Source of the DNA: Acidimicrobiaceae bacterium
Lineage (GTDB): Bacteria; Actinomycetota; Acidimicrobiia; Acidimicrobiales; RAAP-2
Reading direction: 5' to 3'
Assembly: GCA_003132165.1 (NCBI GenBank)
Contig: PKWW01000067.1
Coordinates: 1 to 64,000, forward strand
DNA length: 64,000 nucleotides
The notes beneath the pieces are model-generated. The model saw nothing but the letters and a program-made list of their open reading frames with translations. It had not been told where the DNA came from and did no database searches. Every line of letters starts with the position of its first letter. The stretch's first letter is position 1. Shown here one piece after another: positions 8,461 through 15,813 of this stretch. Both the position numbers and the translations under genes were made by a program.

Positions 8461-8895
8461 ACTGGTCTCGTTCGTACTGCTGACACATGCATGCTGTGAA
8501 TGTGCACGTCAAAGATTGGCGCTACACAATCCTACGTTCGCGCTTACGGCGCCAAAGAGTGACAGAAGTCACGAACTGCACTCTTTGGGGCAGCCAATCA
8601 ACAGGGCGTATTCGCTGATGCGGAGTCGATTCGGGAGCCACGAACAGCGGCGAACGGACCTCGCGAGCTTGAATCCGGGCATGTGAGCCACTTCACAATC
8701 ATGGACAACCGTTCACCCGAGGTCCGGTTTCTCGAGAATCGAAGAGGCGCATGAGAAGTGAGCTGGTTGGCAACGACGCGAGATGGCTCATCAATGGAAG
8801 TCCCGACGCCAGAGGCGTGGGGCCTCGCAGTACCAGTGACTCCCACGAGCAGATCGTCCCGATCGCGGGGTATCGACCAATGAACGTGATTGACC
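8461..8895. other. Intergenic region upstream of the nitronate monooxygenase gene
   Basis: 435 bases with no supported gene; the short frames here have shadow-like composition. It carries a probable minus-strand promoter and a nested palindrome (8529-8588). The part from about 8600 to 8895 shows nothing recognisable. Confidence 0.5.
8529..8588 (-). promoter_or_regulatory. Promoter and palindromic operator candidate for the nitronate monooxygenase gene
   Basis: On the minus strand a -35-like TTGGCG (8550-8555) and -10 TAGGAT (8529-8534) are separated by 15 bases. Immediately upstream lies a nested inverted repeat: outer 10-base arms 8552-8561 and 8579-8588 (CCAAAGAGTG/CACTCTTTGG), with an inner palindrome GTGAC-N4-GTCAC at 8559-8572. 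The position next to the -35 box suggests a regulator-binding site. No T-run follows, so it is not a terminator. Confidence 0.4.
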
Positions 8896-9666
8896 TCAGT
8901 GCGTCGACGCCTGGGACGAACCCGCAACCTGGGCCTTCTTTCCCGTGATCAATCGCTCCCGATCAAACATCCTCGACACCACGCGCCACGCGCCGACATC
9001 AATGACCACGAGGAAACCCGCGATGATCAAGGCCACCGCCACCGTCGGTTTGATCACCTGGAATGACATGAGTGAAGTCAACGCGAGCACCGGCAAGCTC
9101 GCCAGCGTGCCGAGCTGTTGGGAGATACGCACGTCGCTCGACCGCGCCGAAATCGCGGTTCCCACCCACGTCGACCAGGTCGCGAGCAGTGGAACGAAGA
9201 GGATCTCGGCGACGAACCATGCGGGTTGCCACATCACGTGCACGACCTCGGGCGTCGCGCCGACGCGCAGGCTCAACACGACAACGGCGAACACGAGGTA
9301 CGACATCGCGATCGCGGGCAGGACTGAAGCGATGGCCTTGCCGAGTACGAACTCATCGCGCCTGATCGGCGTCGTGAGCAGTGGTTCGAGCGTTCCCTGG
9401 TCGCGCTCGCCGATCACCGAATAGGCCGCGATCGTCGCGGGCAAGACGTCGGGGATCACGAGCATCAGCAGGAGAACCGATCCAACCGCACCCTTCACGC
9501 CGGCAATCGGGGTCGACGTCGGAAGATTGAGGATCGTGGCCAGTGGGACGATGAGAAAGATCAGTGGCAACGTCGCCATCGAATAGAGAATGAACTTATT
9601 GCGCCGATACTCGCGAAACTCCTTGCGCACAACCGCACGAACCCGCGTCATGTTGACCTTCGTCAC
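8896..9666 (-). CDS. ABC-2 type transporter permease
   Basis: 256 residues with six predicted membrane helices. The N-terminus (VVRKEFREYRRNKF) and the segment IGERDQGTLEPLLTTPIRRDEFVLGK are typical of the NatB/ABC-2 permease family. The GTG at 9666 overlaps the TGA of the ATPase gene by 4 bases, giving translational coupling; ATG at 9651 is an alternative. With the ATPase it would form an exporter; substrates of this family include drugs, Na+ and polysaccharides, and cannot be assigned here. Confidence 0.85.
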   Translation of the reverse strand: MTKVNMTRVRAVVRKEFREYRRNKFILYSMATLPLIFLIVPLATILNLPTSTPIAGVKGAVGSVLLLMLVIPDVLPATIAAYSVIGERDQGTLEPLLTTPIRRDEFVLGKAIASVLPAIAMSYLVFAVVVLSLRVGATPEVVHVMWQPAWFVAEILFVPLLATWSTWVGTAISARSSDVRISQQLGTLASLPVLALTSLMSFQVIKPTVAVALIIAGFLVVIDVGAWRVVSRMFDRERLITGKKAQVAGSSQASTH

Positions 9667-10982
9667 GACGCCACCTCAGCGTCCTCGCCGACCAGTTGAA
9701 GGTACACGTCCTCGAGCGAGTGCTGCGACTCAGCAATCGAAACGACGTCCGCCCCAGCGTGAACCAGCGCACGCACGATCTCGGGAGCCGCGGCCCTCGG
9801 GTCTGGCGTCATGAGTTCGTAGCTCGCCTCAGCCGTGGTCTTCCAAGAATCAACACCCACGATCGAGGCGAACACCATTTCGGGATGATCGAGTGGTCGC
9901 AGCGTGGCGACGAGCAGTGACCGCTGGAAGAGTTGCTGGCGAAGATCGCTGGTGCGCCCGACGATGCGAAGGGTGGTGTTCAGTATCGCCACCCGGTCGC
10001 ACAGATGTTCCGCCTCCTCGAGGCGGTGCGTCGTGAGGAATATCGTCACGCCGCGGCTGCGCAGGCCCTCGATGAGTTCGCTCACCTCACGCGTCGCCAC
10101 CGGGTCAAGACCCGAAGTGGGTTCGTCGAGGAAGATGATCTCGGGGTCACTGAGCAGGGCCCTGGCGATGCTGACACGTTGGCGCAGGCCCTTGGAGAGG
10201 CTCGCGCATAGGTCGTTGGACCGCGTCGACAGATTGACCGCGTGGAGGGCCCTGGCGATGCGCCCCTTCGCGTCGCCGAGCGCGTAGAGACCCACGAAGA
10301 ATTCGAGGTTGTCATTGACGCTCAACCTCGAATAGAGGCCGGGCACTTCGGGCATCACCGAGATACGCTGACGTATCTCCACGCCGTTCTCCTCGCACAC
10401 CGCAATTCCCGCGACCGAGGCCGAGCCCGACGTGGCCTGGATGAGCGTGCTGAGCGTTCGCACCATCGTTGTCTTCCCGGCACCGTTTGGGCCGAGGAAA
10501 CCGAAGACCTCGCCCTGACGGACGTCGAACGAGACGTCGTTGAACGCCGTTCGTTCACCGAATTTCTTGGTCAGGTGCCTGACGTCGATGGCGAGAGGGC
10601 CAGTGGGGGTCGCCAGCGTGTCGCCCGTCGATGCCGCGGGCGCCAACCGCTCGTGAATGTCGGTGACGGTGAGCCGGGGCGCGGCCGGCTCGCCGTCACG
10701 GGAGCCGAACCTGCCGGACTGCTCGGCGAAGGTCTCGGGCAATCGCTCATCCAGGTCGCTCTGCGTCGCGGGGCGATGCGCGCCCCCCGTGGCGTACGCG
10801 ACGCCGAGGTACGCCACAGCGATTGCGACGACCAGCACATTCGCGACGGCGTGCCCGTGCAATACCACGAGCGCGACCACAATCAGGGCGACGGCCCCAC
10901 CCGAAGTCGCCCAGCCCTGCCAAGTGATCGGACGAACACCAACGCCGATCCGGCGTCTGACGAACCACTGGGGCTTCACCAT
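9663..10982 (-). CDS. ABC transporter ATP-binding protein with N-terminal membrane segment
   Basis: 439 residues from the ATG at 10982, chosen because GAGGTG stands just upstream and the longer frame is not protein-like. Residues about 25-70 form two hydrophobic helices, followed by a polar linker and then a full NatA/CcmA-type nucleotide-binding domain: Walker A GPNGAGKTT, signature LSKGLRQRVSIARAL, Walker B IIFLDEPTSGLD, and switch His in TTHRLEEAE. A C-terminal regulatory extension follows. It pairs with the overlapping ABC-2 permease. Membrane helices fused in front of an ABC-2 ATPase are unusual, since these subunits are normally soluble. Confidence 0.88.
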   Translation of the reverse strand: MVKPQWFVRRRIGVGVRPITWQGWATSGGAVALIVVALVVLHGHAVANVLVVAIAVAYLGVAYATGGAHRPATQSDLDERLPETFAEQSGRFGSRDGEPAAPRLTVTDIHERLAPAASTGDTLATPTGPLAIDVRHLTKKFGERTAFNDVSFDVRQGEVFGFLGPNGAGKTTMVRTLSTLIQATSGSASVAGIAVCEENGVEIRQRISVMPEVPGLYSRLSVNDNLEFFVGLYALGDAKGRIARALHAVNLSTRSNDLCASLSKGLRQRVSIARALLSDPEIIFLDEPTSGLDPVATREVSELIEGLRSRGVTIFLTTHRLEEAEHLCDRVAILNTTLRIVGRTSDLRQQLFQRSLLVATLRPLDHPEMVFASIVGVDSWKTTAEASYELMTPDPRAAAPEIVRALVHAGADVVSIAESQHSLEDVYLQLVGEDAEVAS

Positions 10983-11212
10983 CACCTCGAGTTTGAACGA
11001 TGTATGCCGGAGTGCACCACGGCTTGATGCTACAAGAGTCCCAAATCTCGGATCGCGAAGTCTTAGCCCTGCTCGGACCGTACGCAACCAGCCACAACAC
11101 AACGAACGAGATTGAATGACGGGCGAGACGGCCCTCTCGGCCTTCGAAGTGCCCCGAGGTCCGTACTGTGGCACGATCTTCCGCGTGCCACAGCAAAGCA
11201 GTTACTGAAACC

Positions 11213-11286
11213 TGGAGGCGGCGTCCGGATTCGAACCGGAGTACGGGGCTTTGCAGGCCCCTGCCTAACCACTCGGCCACGCCGCC
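11213..11286 (-). tRNA. tRNA-Cys (anticodon GCA)
   Basis: Cloverleaf on the minus strand: acceptor GGCGGCG/CGCCGCC, anticodon stem GGGGC/GCCCC around loop CTGCAAA (anticodon GCA), T arm CCGG-TTCGAAT-CCGG, discriminator T, and an encoded CCA end (11213-11215). Confidence 0.95.
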
Positions 11287-11299
11287 AGAAGTGACAAGC

Positions 11300-11482
11300 C
11301 TACTCGGACCTTCGCGATTCGCGTTTCACGAAGATCCGGTAGGCCACGTAGCCAATGGCGGCCACGATCACCAATTCGACGACGAGACGGAGCGCGGCGA
11401 GCACGAGTCCGATGAGTGAGAAGAACGCTGCGAACACGGCGAGTACGAGCACGACGACAACTACGGTCTTGAACACGGTCAC
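11300..11482 (-). CDS. Small membrane protein, function unknown
   Basis: 60 residues with two hydrophobic helices (about 5-28 and 34-49) and a short basic C-terminus (VKRESRRSE). GTG start at 11482 with GGAAAGAGG a few bases upstream supports translation. Small Val/Leu-rich proteins of this type are frequent in actinobacteria and have no assigned role. It is located directly after tRNA-Cys and divergent from the second L,D-transpeptidase gene. Confidence 0.6.
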   Translation of the reverse strand: MTVFKTVVVVVLVLAVFAAFFSLIGLVLAALRLVVELVIVAAIGYVAYRIFVKRESRRSE

Positions 11483-11520
11483 GATGCCTCTTTCCTGTGA
11501 ATCTAAGCGTAGACACCCGC

Positions 11521-11547
11521 TTGGATGTCTCGACCATCATTTAGTGT
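11521..11547 (+). promoter_or_regulatory. Possible leaderless promoter of the second L,D-transpeptidase gene
   Basis: TTGGAT (11521-11526) and TAGTGT (11542-11547) with a 15-base spacer; the -10 ends 6 bases before the ATG at 11554. The -35 sequence is the same as that in front of the paralogue at 4069. The short spacer makes this weaker than the first case. Confidence 0.35.
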
Positions 11548-11553
11548 GGAGCC

Positions 11554-12591
11554 ATGAGCAAGCACCTGACGACGCTGGGGGTGGTGCTCGCCACGTTCAG
11601 CCTCACCCTGCTCCCGGCACTTCCGGCCAACGCCACCGCGGCGGTGAAGGTATCGAGCCAGGTACCCGCAACATTGAGTGCCGCCATGCCCATCGTGCGA
11701 CTGCACTTCAACGCCCCAGTGAAGGCCTCGAGTCTGCCGCGGCTCGTCATCAAGCCGGACATCACGACCAAGTGGCAGCAGATCGGACTGCGCGCCGTCC
11801 AAGCCGTCGCAGTTGGCAAATTGCAGCCGTCGGTGCGCTACACGGTCGAGACGCCCTCGTCAATGAGTTGTGCCACAAAATGCACGTTCACCACGTTGCG
11901 TTCGCTCGAGACCAACATCGCTACCAACGTCACGTGGGAGGAGCAACTCCTCGCCGAGACGAACTACCTGCCCGTGAGCTTCACCCCCGCAATCTTCCAG
12001 TCCGATCCCTCCGTGCAGGTTCCGGGCAGCTTCTCCTGGCTCTACCCGCAACTCCCGTCAGCCTTGAGTGCGCAGTGGCGCGTCGGCGTCGCCAACGTGC
12101 TCGTCACCGGCGCCTTGATGAACTTTCAGAGTGTGCACAATCTGCCGACCTCGGGCATCGCCGATCCACTCACCTGGTCGGACCTCGTCCAGGCCGCTCA
12201 AACCGGCGACGACAATCCGTCGACCTACAACTACGTCAACGTCGCCGAGACCGAGCCCGAGACCGTCACGCTCTACGTCGCGGGTCACTCCACCTTCCAC
12301 ACTCTCGCGAATACCGGTATCTCGGTCGCCCCGACCGCACTCGGTACCTATCCGGTGTATCTGCGCCTCACGAGCCAGACGATGTCGGGCACGAACCCCG
12401 ACGGTTCGCACTACGCGGACCCGGGCATCCCGTGGATCTCCTACTTCAACGGCGGCGACGCGCTGCACGGCTTCATCCGCTCCACCTACGGCTGGCCCCA
12501 GAGTCTCGGATGCGTGGAGATGCCCTTCGAATCTGCGAAGACCATCTGGCCCCACACCCCGATTGGCACACTCGTCACCGTCAGCAGTTAA
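11554..12591 (+). CDS. Secreted L,D-transpeptidase (YkuD), paralogue of the 4069 gene
   Basis: 345 residues. Signal peptide (1-27, PANA), an N-terminal beta-rich domain with a Cys pair (SCATKC) that replaces the Thr linker of the paralogue, a peptidoglycan-binding-like repeat (VTGALMNFQSVHNL) and a C-terminal YkuD domain. The catalytic region (GDALHGFIRSTYG...SLGCVEM, Cys320) is nearly identical to that of the gene at 4069, including the replacement of the canonical His-Gly-Cys and Arg. The shared C-terminus WPHTPIGTLVTV marks the two as duplicates. The expected role is 3-3 cross-linking or remodelling of peptidoglycan in the cell wall. Confidence 0.88.
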   Translation: MSKHLTTLGVVLATFSLTLLPALPANATAAVKVSSQVPATLSAAMPIVRLHFNAPVKASSLPRLVIKPDITTKWQQIGLRAVQAVAVGKLQPSVRYTVETPSSMSCATKCTFTTLRSLETNIATNVTWEEQLLAETNYLPVSFTPAIFQSDPSVQVPGSFSWLYPQLPSALSAQWRVGVANVLVTGALMNFQSVHNLPTSGIADPLTWSDLVQAAQTGDDNPSTYNYVNVAETEPETVTLYVAGHSTFHTLANTGISVAPTALGTYPVYLRLTSQTMSGTNPDGSHYADPGIPWISYFNGGDALHGFIRSTYGWPQSLGCVEMPFESAKTIWPHTPIGTLVTVSS

Positions 12592-12760
12592 CCGGCGCTT
12601 CGGATCTCAGTGGTGTACGGCGGTTCCTGCCGGGTCACATTTGAGCTGGCGCGGGGTGGTGAGCGACGGTGGTCGAGGTAGCGATCTTCGGCTGCGTAAT
12701 TGAACCGTGATCCCAAGAAGGCGTCGTCGATACCGATCCCGCTCATTTCCGAAGAGCCCG

Positions 12761-14098
12761 TTAACTGGCGGGACCCTCCGGCCCGAAGGCGTGGCGGCCG
12801 CGCTGGGTCTTGATATCGACGCCGTGCTCGCCCAGTTCGGACGCCGTGCCCAGCGCCGCACGACCAAAGCGCTGGCGCACCTCGTCGACCGCGTCGCGCA
12901 GAGCTTCGTGGCCGATCTGTCGCTCGCGCGACACGATCTCGGCTTGCTCGCGGGCGTTACCCGAGACCGCTTCAAAGCCGAAGGTCAGTTGCATCTGATT
13001 CCTCTCTCGCTCGAGGAACGACGAGGCGTGGATCCCGAGCAGACGAACGGCGTGGTGTAGTTCGACCGACTGGAGCAGCGCCTCGGCGATCGCCATGATC
13101 GCGACCTCGTCGTCGACGCCGAACGACAGTGTCTGGGAGCGACTCACGCTCGTGAGGTCGTCGAAGCGCACGACGACGGTGATGGTGCGTGCGACGCGAC
13201 CCTGCCCCCGTAGCGCCCTCGCCACCACCGCGGCGTGGCCCTTCGCCGCGTCGAGCACCTGATTGATGCCCTCGAGGCTCTTCGCGAACGTCTGGTCGTG
13301 GCCCACGGACTTCATCTCGCGATCCGCGACCACCTCACGGCGGTCTTCACCTTGCGCGTAAGCGCAGAGTGACGCCGCCATCGACGCGCCGACGTGAGTG
13401 CTCAACGTCGCCTCGCCAACGCGCGCGAGGTCGCGAACCCAGTGCAGGCCCAGTTTCTCGAGCTTCGCTGCGGTCGCGGGTCCCACACCCCAAAGTGCGC
13501 GCACGGGCAGTTCCTCGAGCCATCGGGCCTCAAGTTGCGGGCTCACCCACACGACGCCCGGTCCGTCGACCAGCCGGCCGTCTTTCACGTAAGGCTTGGA
13601 CTTCTTGGACGCCAGCTTGGCGAACAGCTTGTTGCGACCGAGACCCACGCCGCACAGCAACTCCAATTCATCCCAGATCCGCCGGCGCAGCGCGAAGCCC
13701 GCCTCGATCGGACGCACGTTGAGCCGACGAAGGCTCCGCAGGTCGCAGAAGACCTCGTCGAGCCCGAGTGATTCGAAGTCGGGGGTCAGGTCACGCACGA
13801 TGTCGTGGAACTTGCGCGAGTAGACCTCGTACCGGTCGAAGTGGCCGGGGATGATGACGAGTGACGGACAAATGCGCTTGGCGACGACGCTCGGCATGGC
13901 GCTTCGCACGCCGAAGCGGCGAGCCTCGTAGCTCGCACTGGCGATGACTCCGCGTTCCCCACCGCCGCCGACACAAACCGGCTTACCCTTCAGCGTGGGG
14001 TCGTCGAGTATCTCCACCGAGGCAAAGAACGCGTCAAGATCGATGTGCAGTAAGGGCGCCTCATCGACCGACGGCTGCTCAGAAGGCGAGTTCAACAC
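12761..14098 (-). CDS. dinB: DNA polymerase IV (Y-family translesion polymerase)
   Basis: About 445 residues. HIDLDAFFASVE carries the first metal-binding Asp and the steric-gate Phe; SLGLDEVFCDL holds the second acidic pair. Little-finger domain follows, and QMQLTF near the C-terminus fits a QxxLxF sliding-clamp-binding motif. It is error-prone bypass polymerase. The start is uncertain: GTG at 14098 overlaps pigL by 20 bases and begins shortly before the conserved core, while ATG at 14167 would overlap by 89. It is the last gene of the operon LysM-nrdR-pigL-dinB, whose promoter has two LexA boxes, so SOS induction is likely. Confidence 0.9.
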   Translation of the reverse strand: MLNSPSEQPSVDEAPLLHIDLDAFFASVEILDDPTLKGKPVCVGGGGERGVIASASYEARRFGVRSAMPSVVAKRICPSLVIIPGHFDRYEVYSRKFHDIVRDLTPDFESLGLDEVFCDLRSLRRLNVRPIEAGFALRRRIWDELELLCGVGLGRNKLFAKLASKKSKPYVKDGRLVDGPGVVWVSPQLEARWLEELPVRALWGVGPATAAKLEKLGLHWVRDLARVGEATLSTHVGASMAASLCAYAQGEDRREVVADREMKSVGHDQTFAKSLEGINQVLDAAKGHAAVVARALRGQGRVARTITVVVRFDDLTSVSRSQTLSFGVDDEVAIMAIAEALLQSVELHHAVRLLGIHASSFLERERNQMQLTFGFEAVSGNAREQAEIVSRERQIGHEALRDAVDEVRQRFGRAALGTASELGEHGVDIKTQRGRHAFGPEGPAS

Positions 14099-14786
14099 TG
14101 CGGAATGCTTCGCCAAAGGTGACCCCGACGGGTCGACCGGCCTGTTCGGCGCGACCGTAGACGACATCGCGGACGCCGTCGGGGTCGCCCGCCATCTGTG
14201 AGGCGTGGGCGAGCACCGCCTTCACCTTGGTGTCGATGGTGCGAGAGACGTCGACGACGACGTCGGGCTCGTGGGTTCCCGAGAGTAGTAATTGACGCAC
14301 TTGATGGGCCTCACCCTTCTCGGGGAAGTAGAGCGGCATCGCCGCCGCTGGCGCCACGGCGTCGAGCAGCGCCCAACCAGTCTCTCGGTGATCGCGGTGG
14401 TTCACGTAAACCCCGCCGAAGAACGTCGCGGTCGGATCGGGGCCCACCACCACATCGGGGCGGTATTTTCGGATCAGCCCCACGAGCGTGGCCCGCAACT
14501 CCTCGTCGTTGGTGACACCTCCGTCGATGTGGTTGAGACATTCCACGGTCGCGGCGCCCAGGAGATCCGCGGCGAGTTTCAACTCCTCGTTGCGCACCTC
14601 ACGCAGCGATCGGGCGTCGACCTGGGGCACGTGCGAGCCCTTCGCACCATCGCAGACAACGACGAGGTGCACCGCGCAGCCCTCACTCGCCCACTGGGCC
14701 ATGAGTCCTCCCGCGGCGACGTCGGCGTCATCGGGGTGAGCGTAGATGGCCATCGCCGAACTCGGCTGGAGACGAAGCAGACGCAC
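14079..14786 (-). CDS. PIG-L family (LmbE-like) deacetylase
   Basis: 235 residues. AHPDDADVAAGG (zinc-binding His and Asp-Asp near residue 17) and the second zinc motif NHRDHRET identify the PIG-L/LmbE fold; GPDPTATFFGG lies between. Related actinobacterial enzymes (MshB, Mca, BshB) deacetylate GlcNAc-inositol or hydrolyse thiol conjugates in mycothiol metabolism. This one may do so, but length and motifs do not separate the subfamilies. GTG start 2 bases after the nrdR stop, so it is co-transcribed. Confidence 0.85.
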   Translation of the reverse strand: MRLLRLQPSSAMAIYAHPDDADVAAGGLMAQWASEGCAVHLVVVCDGAKGSHVPQVDARSLREVRNEELKLAADLLGAATVECLNHIDGGVTNDEELRATLVGLIRKYRPDVVVGPDPTATFFGGVYVNHRDHRETGWALLDAVAPAAAMPLYFPEKGEAHQVRQLLLSGTHEPDVVVDVSRTIDTKVKAVLAHASQMAGDPDGVRDVVYGRAEQAGRPVGVTFGEAFRSVELAF

Positions 14787-14788
14787 GG

Positions 14789-15268
14789 CTAGTTGCGTAG
14801 TTTGGGGGCGGTCGTCTTGACGAGCATGCCGATCTCGCGAGCGAAGTCCTCGGTGTCCTCGAACCCCTTGTAGACCGAGGCGAAGCGCACGTAGGCCACG
14901 TCATCGACGTCGAGAAGCGCCTCGAGCGTGGCCATGCCGATCTCTTCACTCGTCACGTCACGGTTGAGCAGTCGCATCGACTCGTCGATTGACAGCACCA
15001 CAGATTCGAGCACTTCCTCGTCCACCGGTCGGTTCTTGGCTGCCGAGCGCACGCCACGAAGAATCTTCACCCGATCGAAGGGTTCGCGCTCGCCCGATCG
15101 CTTCACGACGAACAGCGTGGCCTCCTCGACCCGTTCAAAGGTGGTGTAGCGCTGGTTGCAGGCCGAGCACTCACGACGTCGACGAATCGCCACACCGTCT
15201 TCGGCGAGACGTGAATCGACAACGCGGTCGTCATCTGCAGCACAGTAGGGACAGCGCACGTTGTTCAC
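14789..15268 (-). CDS. nrdR: Transcriptional regulator NrdR
   Basis: 159 residues, the family's usual length. N-terminal zinc ribbon (CPYC ... CSAC) with RRRECSACNQRYTTFER, then an ATP-cone domain (VKRSGEREPFDRVKILRG). NrdR senses dATP/ATP and represses ribonucleotide reductase genes through NrdR boxes. It lies 23 bases after the LysM gene, the same neighbour as in Mycobacterium tuberculosis (Rv2718c-Rv2719c). Here the operon promoter carries LexA boxes, linking NrdR to DNA damage. Confidence 0.95.
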   Translation of the reverse strand: MNNVRCPYCAADDDRVVDSRLAEDGVAIRRRRECSACNQRYTTFERVEEATLFVVKRSGEREPFDRVKILRGVRSAAKNRPVDEEVLESVVLSIDESMRLLNRDVTSEEIGMATLEALLDVDDVAYVRFASVYKGFEDTEDFAREIGMLVKTTAPKLRN

Positions 15269-15291
15269 GATACACCTAAATGCCAGAAAAA

Positions 15292-15729
15292 TTAAGGAAT
15301 TAGAACGTGTTCGCCCGCGACGACGACTGACGAACCCAACTCGTGGATCAGCGCAGTGCGAGCGAGTGACGTCGAAACCGGATTGATCATGCGCGCAATC
15401 GAGTTGACGGTGTCACCCGGATGAACGACGTAGTCCATTCCTGATGACAACACTGAGCTGTTCGCGAGATCCGTGGGTAGACCCGTTGACGTCGTTCCAC
15501 CGAAGGCGTGACCAGGCATCGCCAGCAAGGCCAGACCCCCCACCAGCGCGAACGCGATAAGGGTCCGACGTCGATGCTGTACCATCCGCGCGCGCGCCGC
15601 GCGCCGCTGGGCAATGGATTGGCCGGTCCGAAGCGGCCGTGGTTGATTCTCGATCGAGACGAGACGAAGGTAGGGGCGCTCTTCGACCTCAAAAAACTCT
15701 TGTTCCTGGATCACCTCAACAGCTGCCAT
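15292..15729 (-). CDS. LysM-domain membrane protein, SOS cell-division-inhibitor type (ChiZ/YneA/DivS-like)
   Basis: 145 residues: a polar cytoplasmic N-terminus ending in RRAARARMVQHRRR, one membrane helix (about 57-75, LIAFALVGGLALLAMPG), and an extracytoplasmic LysM domain (YVVHPGDTVNSIARMINP). The ATG at 15729 has GGGAG upstream; TTG at 15747 is possible. Topology, size, position next to nrdR and the LexA-box promoter match the SOS-induced division suppressors Rv2719c of Mycobacterium, YneA of Bacillus and DivS of Corynebacterium, which halt septation during DNA damage. Sequence similarity beyond LysM is weak, so the function is inferred mostly from context. Confidence 0.8.
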   Translation of the reverse strand: MAAVEVIQEQEFFEVEERPYLRLVSIENQPRPLRTGQSIAQRRAARARMVQHRRRTLIAFALVGGLALLAMPGHAFGGTTSTGLPTDLANSSVLSSGMDYVVHPGDTVNSIARMINPVSTSLARTALIHELGSSVVVAGEHVLIP

Positions 15730-15748
15730 TTCCGACTCCCGACTCAAT

Positions 15749-15794
15749 CGAACACTTGTTCGTATATCTTAAAGCGAACAGACGTTCGGTGCAA
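15749..15794 (-). promoter_or_regulatory. SOS promoter with two LexA boxes
   Basis: On the minus strand: -35 TTGCAC (15789-15794), 17-base spacer, -10 TAAGAT (15766-15771). A perfect LexA box CGAAC-N4-GTTCG fills the spacer (15775-15788), and a second perfect box covers the expected start site (15749-15762), 26 bases centre to centre. LexA bound at either site would block RNA polymerase. It drives the LysM gene and, by the tight spacing, nrdR, pigL and dinB. Confidence 0.85.
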
Positions 15795-15813
15795 GTCCTT
15801 TTTTTACCAGCCC

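Noticed and set aside
8598-8927. 109-codon minus-strand frame upstream of the nitronate monooxygenase gene
   Set aside because: Arg/Ser-rich, no motif or ribosome binding site, and it overlaps the end of the permease gene.
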